60,048 nt of DNA from DSUN01 sp035527715 (GCA_035527715.1 DATKZY010000007.1:1-60048), one strand, 5' to 3'; numbered from the stretch's first letter, positions 17,963-27,698 are shown. A program made the numbers and translations. The notes: generated by a model from the letters alone, not told the origin.

Positions 17963-18043
17963 AGCGTAGGGTGCGCATACTTGCACCCGGGCTTCGGGCG
18001 AATCGGGGTCCCGCGTGCAGGTGTGCGCGCCCTGCCACTGCCC
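17963..18043. repeat. Dispersed repeat B, copy 3
   Basis: Same orientation and layout as copies 1 and 2: GTAGGGTGCGCATACTTGCAC, then GGGCGAATCGGGGTCCC, then GTGCAGGTGTGCGCGCCC. It lies about 100 bp upstream of the antitoxin, so copies 2 and 3 flank the toxin-antitoxin pair as direct repeats. Confidence 0.75.
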
Positions 18044-18219
18044 AGCCAAGCGTCACGAGTCACACGAGCATCAATCGCCTCGGTGTCCGCGCCGGCGGGG
18101 GGGTGGGAGCGCTCTCTGCGCGTTCCTGGAGTCTTCGATCAGTCTGTCGAAATCGGTTGACAGCGTCCCAAGTCCTTGAGTCCGACTTGCCCGGCGCCTG
18201 CGCGGCGCTCGCGGCATGG

Positions 18220-18395
18220 CTCCAGGGTAGGACTGGGGGACCCGTCCCCCAGGCCCCCTGGGATTTACCGCATTCGGCCGCCGGCACCCCTGGGGGAAGT
18301 CCGCGTGACCGCGAGGCCGCGGGGCTGCCGTCGGCCCCAAAGCGGCAAATCTTGGGGGTCCGGGGGCAAAGCCCCCGTGGGCCTTGCCGTCGCTA
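18220..18395. repeat. Composite inverted repeat
   Basis: CCCCCTGGGATTTACCGC near 18255 and GCGGCAAATCTTGGGGG near 18341 are imperfect complements. They are flanked by the small hairpins CTGGGGGACCCGTCCCCCAG (near 18230) and GGGGGCAAAGCCCCC (near 18362). No coding function seen. Confidence 0.55.
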
Positions 18396-18644
18396 CGGCC
18401 TCAGAATCTCAGGAACGTGGGAGGCTCTGAACGCTCTTTTGCATTTGGACGTGGCTCGTTTCGGACGCCAGGTAGGGCGGGCACAGGGACCCGCCCCTAC
18501 TGCGTGCCGCGCGGGGGCGGACGGGGTAGCCAAGGGCGAGCATGGCTCCGGTGTTGTAGTGCTCCGCCGAGCGGGACACGTCGCGTGCGCCTTCGCGCTG
18601 AACTGTTCGGAGTTTCCGAACGGTTGCCTCCGGGCTGAGTTCGG

Positions 18645-18692
18645 CCCCCAACTTGCGCCCCACTGACGCCGAAGGGGGGCGCAAGATGGGGG
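18645..18692. repeat. Dispersed hairpin A, copy 2
   Basis: CCCCCAACTTGCGCCCC (18645-18661) pairs with GGGGCGCAAGATGGGGG (18676-18692), one mismatch. The following roughly 110 bp (ACGCGGGACAGCGG..., GAGAGGCGT) resembles what follows copy 1. Confidence 0.7.
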
Positions 18693-18884
18693 CTGTCCGA
18701 TGGCTCCCACGCGGGACAGCGGATGGCCAGCCGTTCCGTAAACGTCTGCCTCCCATTGCGTTATGGCGGGAAAGAGAGGCGTCTTGTCGCGTGCCAGATG
18801 CCCTGTCGTGTGGCGCGAGTGTGGGCGCGCGCAGGGGCGCAAGATGGATGAAATGGCGATTCTCCGCTGAATGTGGCCGCGTTT

Positions 18885-18921
18885 CCCAACTTGCGCCCCG
18901 TCGGAGGGGGCGCAAGTTGGG
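18885..18921. repeat. Dispersed hairpin A, copy 3
   Basis: CCCAACTTGCGCCCC (18885-18899) and GGGGCGCAAGTTGGG (18907-18921) form a perfect 15-bp stem with a 7-base loop. The sequence AATGGCGATTCTC follows it and also occurs at about 18852, so a degenerate half copy lies just upstream. Confidence 0.75.
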
Positions 18922-19012
18922 CAGAATGGCGATTCTCGCCCGCATGGGGCCGCCGTCGGCGATCCCGACCTCGCGGAGGGGCGCAACAATGGGGAGGCTA
19001 CCAGCGACACGC

Positions 19013-19121
19013 GAAGACTGCCTGGAGGCAAGGACTCAGGAAGACCGCCTAAAGGCGGGACTACGAGCAGGAAGAGCGCCCGAAGGCGGGAGTACCTACG
19101 GGAAGACTGCCTTCAGGCAGA
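19013..19121. repeat. Four tandem imperfect-palindrome units
   Basis: Units beginning GAAGACTGCCTGGAGGCA (19013), GGAAGACCGCCTAAAGGCGG (19039), GGAAGAGCGCCCGAAGGCGG (19070) and GGAAGACTGCCTTCAGGCAG (19101) recur every 26-31 bp. Each holds a small GCCT-n-AGGC hairpin. With the other repeats listed, this accounts for most of the gene-free stretch 17867-19384. Confidence 0.7.
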
Positions 19122-19246
19122 ATGGCCCTATCTCTGCGGCGGCCTGGCTCAAGAATGCCAAACCCAGAGGGAGGGAGTTGGCACCCTTGGTGGCACTCTT
19201 GGGGCGGGATGGGACGCGGGATGCGACAAACGGCGTGGCGCGTCGT

Positions 19247-19275
19247 TTGACTTTACCGATTTTCGGTGGTAGACT
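19247..19275 (+). promoter_or_regulatory. Promoter of dnaG-rpoD
   Basis: TTGACT, 17-base spacer, TAGACT. The predicted start is near 19282, about 100 bases before the primase start codon. It is the best promoter-like match in the preceding 1.3 kb of repeats. Confidence 0.6.
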
Positions 19276-19384
19276 TACACGGTTATGTTGCACCGCCGTG
19301 GATGGATTGCGCTCGACTGGGGCGGGCGAGGCGACGGTGTGGCCGCCTGCACAGCGCCGACGGGTGGCAAGGGGCGAGAGCAGA

Positions 19385-21154
19385 TTGCCTGCGCGTATCT
19401 CCGATGATATCGTAGCCGAGGTCAAGCGGGCCGCGGACATCGTGGACATTGTGTCCCGCTACGTCACGCTGAAGAAGGCGGGGAAGACCTTCAAGGCGTG
19501 CTGCCCCTTCCACGCCGAGAAAACCCCGTCGTTCATCGTCAACCCCGAGCGGCAGATGTTCAAGTGCTTCGGCTGCGGCAAGGCGGGCGACGTGTTCAGC
19601 TTCGTGGGCGAGCACGAGCGGGTGGATTTCCTGGAGGCGGTGCGCATCGTGGCGGGGGCCGTGGGCATCGCCCTGCCCGAGCGGTGGGACCGCCGCGGCG
19701 GCGGCGGGGCGAGCCGCGAGGCGAAGGGCCGCCTGTACGAGGTGCACGCCTGGGCCGCCCGCTTCTTCGCCAGGCAGTTCCGCGAGGGCCCCGAGGGCGC
19801 GAAGGCCCGCGACTACATGGCGAAACGCGGCTTCACCCCCGAGACCCTCGAGGGCTGGAGCATCGGCTACGCCCCGGAGTCGTGGGACGCCTTGGGCCGT
19901 TCCGCCCGGGCCGCGGGCTACACGGACAAGGAGCTTGCGGCCTCCGGCCTGGTGGTGCCGCGCGAGGGCGGCAGCGGCCACTACGACCGCTTCCGCAACC
20001 GCGTGGTGTTCCCGATCGCGGATGTCCAGGGGCGCATCATCGCCTTTGGCGCCCGCGCCCTGGCCGACGGCGAGGTGAAGTACATCAACTCGCCCGAGAC
20101 GCCGCTGTTCTCGAAGAGCCGGTGCCTCTACGGGCTCGACAAGGCGCGCCAGGCGGCCATCGAGGCCCATCGCATCCTGATCACCGAGGGCTACACCGAC
20201 ACCTTGATGTGCCACCAGGCGGGCATCCCCTGGGCCGTGGCCACGCTGGGCACCGCGCTGACCCGCGACCACATCGCCCTCATCCGCCGCTATGCGGAGC
20301 AGGTGGTCCTGCTCTTCGACGCCGACGCGGCGGGCGAGGCGGCGGTGGACCGCAGCCTCGAGGTGTTCGCCGACGCCGACCTGGACGTGCGGGTGCCGGC
20401 CCTCACGGCGGGCACGGACCCCTGCGAGTTCCTGCTGGCCGACGGCGCGGCGGCATTCGTCGAGCGGGTCGAAGCGGCGAAGGGGCTGTTCGACGTGAAG
20501 CTGGACCTGGCGTGCGGCCGGCACAACATGGACACCTCGGACGGCCGTGCCCGCGCGGTAGACGAGATGCTGGCCGTGGTGGCCCAGGTGACCAGCGCGA
20601 CGAAGGCGGACCTGCTGACCGAGGCGATCGCGCGCCGCGTGAACGTGGACCGCGAGGCCGTGCGGCGGCGCCTGGGCGCCCTGCGCCGGCCCTCGCGGCG
20701 CGCCGCCCCGAAATTGGATGCGAAGAAGGCCCCGGAGTTCGACTGGGCCGAGCTTTGGATTCTGCGCCACGTGCTGGGCGCTAATGAGCTGATCCCGTGC
20801 GTGCTGGCCCGCGTGGGCCCGCAGGACTTTGAGGACAGCCGTCTGCGCCGCATCTTCGAGCAGTGTGTGAGCCTCTACGATCAGGAGGGCGAGATAGACG
20901 CAGCCATCCTGAGCGCCACGCTCCAGGACCCCGAGCTGAGCGCCGTCGTCGCAGCTCTTGCGCTTGAGGGCGGCGGGGGGAAAGCTGAGAAGTCTGTCCA
21001 GGACTGCCTGGATCGCCTGGAGGCGCGGCAGCGCCGACCCGAGTACCGCCAACTGCGTGACCGCGGCGTGGAGGCCGACCACCAGGCCCTCGCCGCGATT
21101 CAAGAGCATCACCGCCGCCGGGCCGGCCGGCCCAGCGGCACGGCGACGGAGTAG
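19385..21154 (+). CDS. dnaG: DNA primase
   Basis: Makes RNA primers at the replication fork. 589 aa from TTG 19385, which places MPARISDDIVAEVKRAADIVD at the N-terminus exactly as in DnaG; AAGGGG lies about ten bases upstream. An in-frame GTG at 19364 is possible. The CHC2 zinc finger is at about 38-62 (CCPFHAEKTPSF, FKCFGCGKAGD). The catalytic core follows with YDRFRNRVVFPI. The TOPRIM motifs are ILITEGYTD and LLFDADAAGEAA. The C-terminal helicase-binding part is diverged. Followed after three bases by rpoD: the classic macromolecular-synthesis order, without rpsU. Confidence 0.95.
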   Translation: MPARISDDIVAEVKRAADIVDIVSRYVTLKKAGKTFKACCPFHAEKTPSFIVNPERQMFKCFGCGKAGDVFSFVGEHERVDFLEAVRIVAGAVGIALPERWDRRGGGGASREAKGRLYEVHAWAARFFARQFREGPEGAKARDYMAKRGFTPETLEGWSIGYAPESWDALGRSARAAGYTDKELAASGLVVPREGGSGHYDRFRNRVVFPIADVQGRIIAFGARALADGEVKYINSPETPLFSKSRCLYGLDKARQAAIEAHRILITEGYTDTLMCHQAGIPWAVATLGTALTRDHIALIRRYAEQVVLLFDADAAGEAAVDRSLEVFADADLDVRVPALTAGTDPCEFLLADGAAAFVERVEAAKGLFDVKLDLACGRHNMDTSDGRARAVDEMLAVVAQVTSATKADLLTEAIARRVNVDREAVRRRLGALRRPSRRAAPKLDAKKAPEFDWAELWILRHVLGANELIPCVLARVGPQDFEDSRLRRIFEQCVSLYDQEGEIDAAILSATLQDPELSAVVAALALEGGGGKAEKSVQDCLDRLEARQRRPEYRQLRDRGVEADHQALAAIQEHHRRRAGRPSGTATE

Positions 21155-21157
21155 CGT

Positions 21158-22813
<1,656 letters not shown>

Positions 22814-22826
22814 GGCAGACCCCCGA

Positions 22827-23534
22827 ATGCCCAAAGACGCCGCCATTGAGGCCCTGTTGCACCTGCACGGCATAGACAGCGAGATTCAGCGGCTCACCGC
22901 GCAGAGGGACCTCCTCCCGGTCGCCCTGCGCCGCATCGAGACCCACCTCACCCAGCAGCGCCAGGCGCTCGAGGACAAGCGGGCACACCTCAAGCAACTC
23001 CGCGCCCGCATGCACGCTCGAGAGGTGGACCTCCGCGCCGCCGAGACGGAAATCGAGAAGCTCACCACCCAACTCAACACCGCACGCACCAACAAGGAGT
23101 ACACCGCCTTCCAGCACGAGATCGGCTCGAAGAAGGCCGATGCCTCGCGCATCGAGGACGACCTCCTGACCATGATGGGCGACGCCGAGGAGCTGGAGGG
23201 CGATGCCCGCGAGATCGAGCGCAGCCTCGCCCAGCTCGACAAGCAACAGGCCGACGAGGCGAAGGGCGTGGACAAGGACGTCGCGCGGGTCGGGGGGGAG
23301 ATCGCCGCGTTGCGGAAGAAGCGGGGGGCCGCGGCCGGCGCCGTCGAGCCCGCCCTCCTCGAGGAGTACGAGCGCATCGCCGCGAAGAAGGGCGCCTCCG
23401 CCCTCGCCTCCGTCGTCGGCAGCTCGTGCCAGGGCTGCTTCATGCAGCTCCCGCCGCAGCTCTGCCACGTCCTGCGCGGCGGCCGCAAGATCGTCAAGTG
23501 CCCGAGCTGCTCCCGACTCCTCTACCTGCCGTGA
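22827..23534 (+). CDS. Coiled-coil zinc-ribbon protein (C4-type, DUF164/CdsZ family)
   Basis: 235 aa from ATG 22827, 13 bp after rpoD and probably in its operon. Residues about 5-175 form a long antiparallel coiled coil (HLHGIDSEIQRLTAQRD, then repeated E/K/L heptads with TARTNKEYTAFQHEI). The C-terminus has a four-Cys ribbon: CQGCFMQLPPQ and KCPSCSRLLYLP. This arrangement is typical of the family, often encoded near rpoD or dnaG. The exact function is uncertain; nucleic-acid or protein binding is likely. It converges on proB with a 52-bp gap containing only a weak GGCGCC hairpin. Confidence 0.88.
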   Translation: MPKDAAIEALLHLHGIDSEIQRLTAQRDLLPVALRRIETHLTQQRQALEDKRAHLKQLRARMHAREVDLRAAETEIEKLTTQLNTARTNKEYTAFQHEIGSKKADASRIEDDLLTMMGDAEELEGDAREIERSLAQLDKQQADEAKGVDKDVARVGGEIAALRKKRGAAAGAVEPALLEEYERIAAKKGASALASVVGSSCQGCFMQLPPQLCHVLRGGRKIVKCPSCSRLLYLP

Positions 23535-23586
23535 GCCGGCCGGAAGGCGCCGCGCGCCGCCTGCTCTGCAGGGCGCCGCTACGCCG

Positions 23587-24714
23587 TCACTCCAGGATCA
23601 CCAGGTTGTCGCGGTGGACCACCTCGTCGTAGTCCTTGTGGCCGAGGCGGGCCTCGATGTCGCGCGTGTGGTGGCCCTGGATCAACGCCAGCTCCGCCGA
23701 CGAGTAGTTGGCGAGGCCGCGGGCGAACGGCTCCTCCTCGCCCACGGCCAGGGCCACGACGTCGCCCTTCGCAAAGGTGCCGTGGACGGCTCGCACGCCG
23801 GAGGCCAGCAGGCTCTTGCCGCGCTCGACGAGGGCGCGCCGCGCCCCGTCGTCCACGAGGAGCCGCCCGCTGGGCCGCGCGGTGAAGCCGATCCAGCGCT
23901 TGCGGCTCGCCATCCGCCGGCTGGCGGGGAGGAAGAGCGTGCCGACGTTCTCCCCGGCGACGACCCGGGCGAGGATGTTCGATCGCCGCCCGCCGGCCAC
24001 GACCACGGGCACGCCGGCGCGCGTGGTCATCGCGGCGGCCCGGAGCTTGCTGCCCATCCCGCCCGTGCCGCGGGCCGACGTCTCGCCCGTGTCGAGCGCC
24101 ACGACCTCTTCCGAAACCTTCTCGACGAGGCCCACCAGGCGCGGGCGGCCTGCCGCATCCGTCTCGAACAAGCCGTCCACCGTGCTCAGGATCACCAGCA
24201 GGTCGGCCAGAATCAGCGTGGCCAGGTGGGCGGCCAGGAAGTCGTTGTCGCCGTAGCGGATTTCCTCGACCGACACCGAGTCGTTCTCGTTGATGATGGG
24301 CACGCAGCCGAGGTCGAGCAGCGCGCGCAGGGTGTTGCGGGTGTTGAGGAAGCGGGCGCGGTCCTCCATGTCCTCGCGGGTCAGGAGCACCTGGCCCACG
24401 CAACGACCGTGGCGGCGGAAGCTCTCGTTGTAGGCGCGGATGAGGCGGCCCTGGCCCACGGCGGCGGCGGCCTGAAGCTCGGGCATCGTCTTGGGGCGCC
24501 CCGGCAGGCCCAGCTCGCCCACCCCGGCCGCGATGGCCCCCGAGCTGACGACGATGACCTCCTTGCCCGCGTCGCACAGCGTCGAAACCTGCTCGGCCAG
24601 GTGGCGCACCCGCCGGCGGTCCAGCGCCCCTGTCTTCGAGGTCAGCACGTTCGAGCCGACCTTGACCACCAGGCGGCGAACGTTCGCCAGCACTTGAGGG
24701 CGGTCAACAGCCAT
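23587..24714 (-). CDS. proB: Glutamate 5-kinase
   Basis: First step of proline synthesis: phosphorylates L-glutamate with ATP. 375 aa from ATG 24714 (AGGAAGG upstream). The kinase domain begins RRLVVKVGSNVLTSKTG and has VIVVSSGAIAAGV, NENDSVSVEEIRYGDND (glutamate and Mg binding) and GTGGMGSKLRAA. The C-terminal PUA domain, about 280-375, starts near GRLLVDDGARRAL. Length is typical of the PUA-containing form. proA is not in the window. Downstream it converges with the zinc-ribbon gene. wecB lies upstream on the same strand, separated by a mirrored repeat array, so they may be separate transcripts. Confidence 0.96.
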   Translation of the reverse strand: MAVDRPQVLANVRRLVVKVGSNVLTSKTGALDRRRVRHLAEQVSTLCDAGKEVIVVSSGAIAAGVGELGLPGRPKTMPELQAAAAVGQGRLIRAYNESFRRHGRCVGQVLLTREDMEDRARFLNTRNTLRALLDLGCVPIINENDSVSVEEIRYGDNDFLAAHLATLILADLLVILSTVDGLFETDAAGRPRLVGLVEKVSEEVVALDTGETSARGTGGMGSKLRAAAMTTRAGVPVVVAGGRRSNILARVVAGENVGTLFLPASRRMASRKRWIGFTARPSGRLLVDDGARRALVERGKSLLASGVRAVHGTFAKGDVVALAVGEEEPFARGLANYSSAELALIQGHHTRDIEARLGHKDYDEVVHRDNLVILE

Positions 24715-24757
24715 TTGCTTGAGCCTTCCTAACGCGGCCGGGGGCCGCAACCAAAGG

Positions 24758-24828
24758 GGATGATTGGATGGGTGGATGAATGGATGATTGTCGGACACCC
24801 ATCCACCCATCCATTCATCCATTCATCC
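24758..24828. repeat. Mirrored 8-base array
   Basis: Four GGATG-type units start at 24758, 24766, 24774 and 24782. After a spacer (ATTGTCGGACAC), four CATCC units follow at 24800, 24808, 24816 and 24824. The period is exactly 8 on both sides, and the two halves can fold into a long imperfect hairpin. The array lies in the gap between wecB and proB and could act as a terminator or mRNA-stability hairpin. Confidence 0.8.
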
Positions 24829-24874
24829 CCTGCACACATGTGCGCAAAGTGCGCACGACTGACAACCCTGGAGT

Positions 24875-25975
24875 CTATTGCGCCGACGACTGCATGAGGA
24901 CTTGCGCGATGGCCTCGGCGGCGTGGCCGTCGCCGTAGAGGTCGCGGCGGACCGCCGAACCGCCGAAGGGCGCACCAGCCCTGTCCCACTTGGCCACGCG
25001 GGCGATGGCATCGCGGAGACGGGCGGCGTCGGCATCCACCAGCACGTTCCAACCGGCCTCCACGGTCTCCACCCACTCCGTTTCGGCGCGCAGGGTGATG
25101 CAGGGGATGCCGAAGAAACAGGCTTCCTTCTGCACGCCGCCGGAGTCGGTGAGAATGACCCGGGCGTGGCGCTCCAGGATCAGCATGTCCAGGTAGGAGG
25201 CCGGGCCTGTGGGGCGCAGTGAGCCGCGGGCGGCCGCTATCCCTGCCGCCTCCAGCGCCTTGGCGGTCCTGGGATGGAGGGGCAGGACGACGGGGGCGTC
25301 GAGCTGCGCAAGCTCCTCGATCAGTCGGCGCAGGCGCGCGGGGTCGTCGGTGTTCACGGGCCGGTGGAGCGTGGCGAGGTAGTAGCCGCGTTCGCCGACC
25401 CCGAGCGCGGCGAGCGGGTCGGGCTGTTGCTCGGCCAGCCGCAGGTTGAAGAGCACCGAGTCATACATCACGTCGCCCACGCGGCGAACGCCCCGGGTGA
25501 TCCCCTCGGCGGCGAGGTTGCGGACCGCGGCGTCGGTGGGGCAGAGGAGGAGACCCGACAGGTGGTCGGCGACCACGCGGTTGATCTCCTCGGGCATCGC
25601 GCGGTTGAAGCTGCGGAGGCCCGCCTCCACGTGGGCGACGGGCACGCCCAGCTTCGCCGCTGCCAGCGCCCCCGCGAGCGTCGAATTCGTGTCGCCATAC
25701 ACCAGCGTCCACTCGGGCCGCTCGGCTGCGAGCACGGCCTCGATGGCCTCGAGCATCCTGCCCGTCTGCGCGCCGTGGGGGGCCGAGCCGATGCCCAGAT
25801 GGTGGTCGGGGGGCCGGAGCTTGAGCTGCTCGAAAAACACGTCGGAGAGCTGCGGGTCGTAGTGCTGGCCCGTGTGGACCAGCACCTCGGCGATCCCCTG
25901 CGCGGCCAGCGCCCGCGACACCGGCGCCGCCTTCACGAACTGCGGCCTGGCCCCGACGATGGTGACGACTTTCAT
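24875..25975 (-). CDS. wecB: UDP-N-acetylglucosamine 2-epimerase (non-hydrolysing)
   Basis: Converts UDP-GlcNAc to UDP-ManNAc for envelope polysaccharides. 366 aa, cytoplasmic, GT-B fold. Family signatures: VGARPQFVKAAPV at the N-terminus, HTGQHYDPQLSDVFFEQL, VYGDTNSTLAGALAA, VAHVEAGLRSFNRAMPEEIN, LPLHPRT and ILTDSGGVQKEA. Length and order are standard. GGAGGTGCGCTGGGG precedes the ATG at 25975, and a strong promoter is predicted at 26005-26033. No other sugar-nucleotide gene is adjacent. Confidence 0.96.
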   Translation of the reverse strand: MKVVTIVGARPQFVKAAPVSRALAAQGIAEVLVHTGQHYDPQLSDVFFEQLKLRPPDHHLGIGSAPHGAQTGRMLEAIEAVLAAERPEWTLVYGDTNSTLAGALAAAKLGVPVAHVEAGLRSFNRAMPEEINRVVADHLSGLLLCPTDAAVRNLAAEGITRGVRRVGDVMYDSVLFNLRLAEQQPDPLAALGVGERGYYLATLHRPVNTDDPARLRRLIEELAQLDAPVVLPLHPRTAKALEAAGIAAARGSLRPTGPASYLDMLILERHARVILTDSGGVQKEACFFGIPCITLRAETEWVETVEAGWNVLVDADAARLRDAIARVAKWDRAGAPFGGSAVRRDLYGDGHAAEAIAQVLMQSSAQ

Positions 25976-26004
25976 CCCCAGCGCACCTCCTGCTCGTGGG
26001 GATG

Positions 26005-26033
26005 ATTCTACGCCGCGAGTGCCGGGCCGTCAA
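26005..26033 (-). promoter_or_regulatory. Promoter of wecB
   Basis: Minus strand: TTGACG, 17-base spacer, TAGAAT. The start would be near 25998, about 23 bases before the ATG. Confidence 0.6.
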
Positions 26034-26062
26034 CCCGCCGAGAGGGCTACACACCCTCCCTG

Positions 26063-26125
26063 TCCCTTGGGTCCCTTTTGTCCCTTAGGTCCCTTCTATC
26101 CGGGCAACCCAAGGGACCAAAGGGA
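26063..26125. repeat. Mirrored 9-base array
   Basis: TCCCTT begins units at 26063, 26072, 26081 and 26090 (period 9). After a short spacer, the complementary AAGGGA begins units at 26111 and 26120. Two further AAGGGA units with the same period lie at 26431 and 26440, beyond the composite element, as if that element had split the right half. Confidence 0.75.
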
Positions 26126-26135
26126 CCTAAGTGCT

Positions 26136-26424
26136 GCTCCACGGAGAAAAGTGTACAGGGACCACGCTCTGCCGCCTTCGTGCCGAAGGCACGTCAGGAC
26201 GTAGCCGGCGGCTTCAGCCGCCGGACTCGGGTGCCAGAATAAGCCCAGTCCCGAAGGGACGGCAGGAGGGCTTGCCGGCGCGGGGTCTGCCGCCCCTTGC
26301 GGGGCTGAGGGCTGGGGACCGCCGGCGTTCCGGCGGCTGAAGCCGCCGGCGAAGTCCTGGCGTCCCTGCGGGACGAAGCTCGAGGAAATCCCGCCTCGCT
26401 ATTGCGCGCCTTTCTCCGTGGAGC
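26136..26424. repeat. Composite nested inverted-repeat element (about 290 bp)
   Basis: The ends GCTCCACGGAGAAA (26136-26149) and TTTCTCCGTGGAGC (26411-26424) are perfect complements. Inside, a perfect 21-bp inverted pair lies at 26204-26224 and 26330-26350, each arm itself palindromic around TTCAGCCG/CGGCTGAA. The core carries CCGAAGGGACGG and CCGCCCCTTGCGGGG hairpins. No ORF is associated. Confidence 0.8.
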
Positions 26425-26478
26425 GGTACTAAGGGACCAAAGGGACAGACCCGACGTGGCGCGACTGGCGGGGGCAGC

Positions 26479-27564
26479 TCACGCGCTCTTCCCCCTCGCC
26501 TCGATTGCCCACGTGCCCTCCAGCTTGCCGTCGCGCACGCACCAGTAGCGGTCGTGGAGGTTGACCGTCGTGCAGCAGTGGGTGGGCAGCAGCCACACCT
26601 GGTCGCCCACGCTCAGGTCGCAGGTCCCCGCGGCCGCCACGCACTTCACGTGCTCCTCGGAGAGGCCGACGACCTGGAGGCCCTGCGGCTCGACCACGAT
26701 GGGCAGGCCGAACTCGTGGCTGACCGACTTCATCCCGGCGTCGAGGATCACGCGGTCGGGCGTCGGGCGGCTCACCACGGTCGCCGCAACGAAGAGGGCG
26801 GTCTCGAACTCGGGCCGCACCCGGCGATAGCGGGCGTCCATGAAGACGTAGGAGCCCGCCTGGATCTCCGTGAACCCGTCGAGCGCGCCCGTGAAGTCAT
26901 AGGTGCCCGTGCCGCCGCCGGAGACGACCTCGACCTCGATTCCCGCGCCGCGCACGGCGGCCGCGCAGTCGAGCAGCGTGCGGCCGGCGGCCTCGGCCTT
27001 CGCGCGGCGCTCGGCCGGATCGTCCACGAGCACCGCATGGCCCTCGTAGCCCATCAGGCCGCGGAAGCGCAGGCCGGGCATGCGTGAAAGCTCCTGGGCA
27101 TGGCGCACCACGGTCACCCGGTCGGGCGGGATGCCGCAACGGCCCATCCCCGTGTCCACCTCGAGCAGCACGCCGACGGCTGCCCCGACGCGGCGGACGG
27201 CCTGGGCGATCTCGCTGGCATTGGCCAGGTTGTCAATGGCCACGGTGAGCATCGCGCGGCGCGCCAGGGCGGCGAGGCGCTTGAGCTTCGTCGCGCCCAC
27301 GACCTGGTTGGCGATCAGGATGTCCTCGATGCCGCCGGCCGCCATGGCCTCGGCCTCGCCGAGCTTCGCGCACGTGATGCCCATGGCCCCCAGCTTCACC
27401 TGGCGGCGGGCCACCTCGGTGCACTTGTGCGTCTTCGCGTGCGGGCGGAGCGTACACGCGCGGCCGGCGAACCACTCGGCCATCCGCCGCAGGTTCCGCT
27501 CCATCGCCTCCACGTCAATCACCAGGGCGGGGGTGTCCAGCTCGGGAATTGCGGGTCGGTTCAT
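26479..27564 (-). CDS. PLP-dependent D-threonine aldolase / D-serine dehydratase-like protein
   Basis: Fold type III PLP enzyme acting on D-amino acids. 361 aa from ATG 27564. The alanine-racemase-like barrel begins ELDTPALVIDVEAMERNLR. The PLP lysine is probably Lys44 in RPHAKTHKC, the signature of D-threonine aldolase and DSD1-type D-serine dehydratase. VSGGGTGTYDF is the phosphate-binding region. The C-terminal domain ends with a metal-site-like LLPTHCCTTVNLHD. The exact substrate (D-Thr, D-Ser, 3-hydroxy-D-Asp) cannot be decided. It is divergent from an N-acyl-D-amino-acid deacylase 134 bp away, which supports a D-amino-acid catabolic role. Confidence 0.88.
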   Translation of the reverse strand: MNRPAIPELDTPALVIDVEAMERNLRRMAEWFAGRACTLRPHAKTHKCTEVARRQVKLGAMGITCAKLGEAEAMAAGGIEDILIANQVVGATKLKRLAALARRAMLTVAIDNLANASEIAQAVRRVGAAVGVLLEVDTGMGRCGIPPDRVTVVRHAQELSRMPGLRFRGLMGYEGHAVLVDDPAERRAKAEAAGRTLLDCAAAVRGAGIEVEVVSGGGTGTYDFTGALDGFTEIQAGSYVFMDARYRRVRPEFETALFVAATVVSRPTPDRVILDAGMKSVSHEFGLPIVVEPQGLQVVGLSEEHVKCVAAAGTCDLSVGDQVWLLPTHCCTTVNLHDRYWCVRDGKLEGTWAIEARGKSA

Positions 27565-27574
27565 GATTCTGCCC

Positions 27575-27604
27575 TTGAGCGAATCGGTGTGACAGCGCTA
27601 TACT
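27575..27604 (+). promoter_or_regulatory. Promoter of the D-aminoacylase gene
   Basis: TTGAGC, 18-base spacer, TATACT. The start would be near 27612, giving a leader of about 87 bases. It lies in the divergent gap shared with the PLP enzyme gene, where a common regulator could act. Confidence 0.4.
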
Positions 27605-27698
27605 TCGAGAGTCAGGCACCACTCGTGGCACGGCTGGCTCGCCCAGCCGTGTCTTCCGTTGCGTGTAGCAGCAGACGATTGTAGGGAGATCGTGAGGA

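Noticed and set aside
18393..19031. Several 180-230-codon open frames on both strands
   Set aside because: They consist of hairpin A, its flanks and other repeats. No start with a binding site and no domain.
19013..19121. Possible CRISPR array
   Set aside because: The four units are diverged, only about 18-20 bp are alike, the spacers are short and similar, and no cas genes are near.
23535..23586. Rho-independent terminator between the convergent zinc-ribbon and proB genes
   Set aside because: Only a weak GGCGCC pairing with no T tract on either strand.
26136..26424. Insertion sequence
   Set aside because: Inverted ends are present but there is no transposase frame, and 290 bp is too short. 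It is better described as a nested palindromic or MITE-like repeat.
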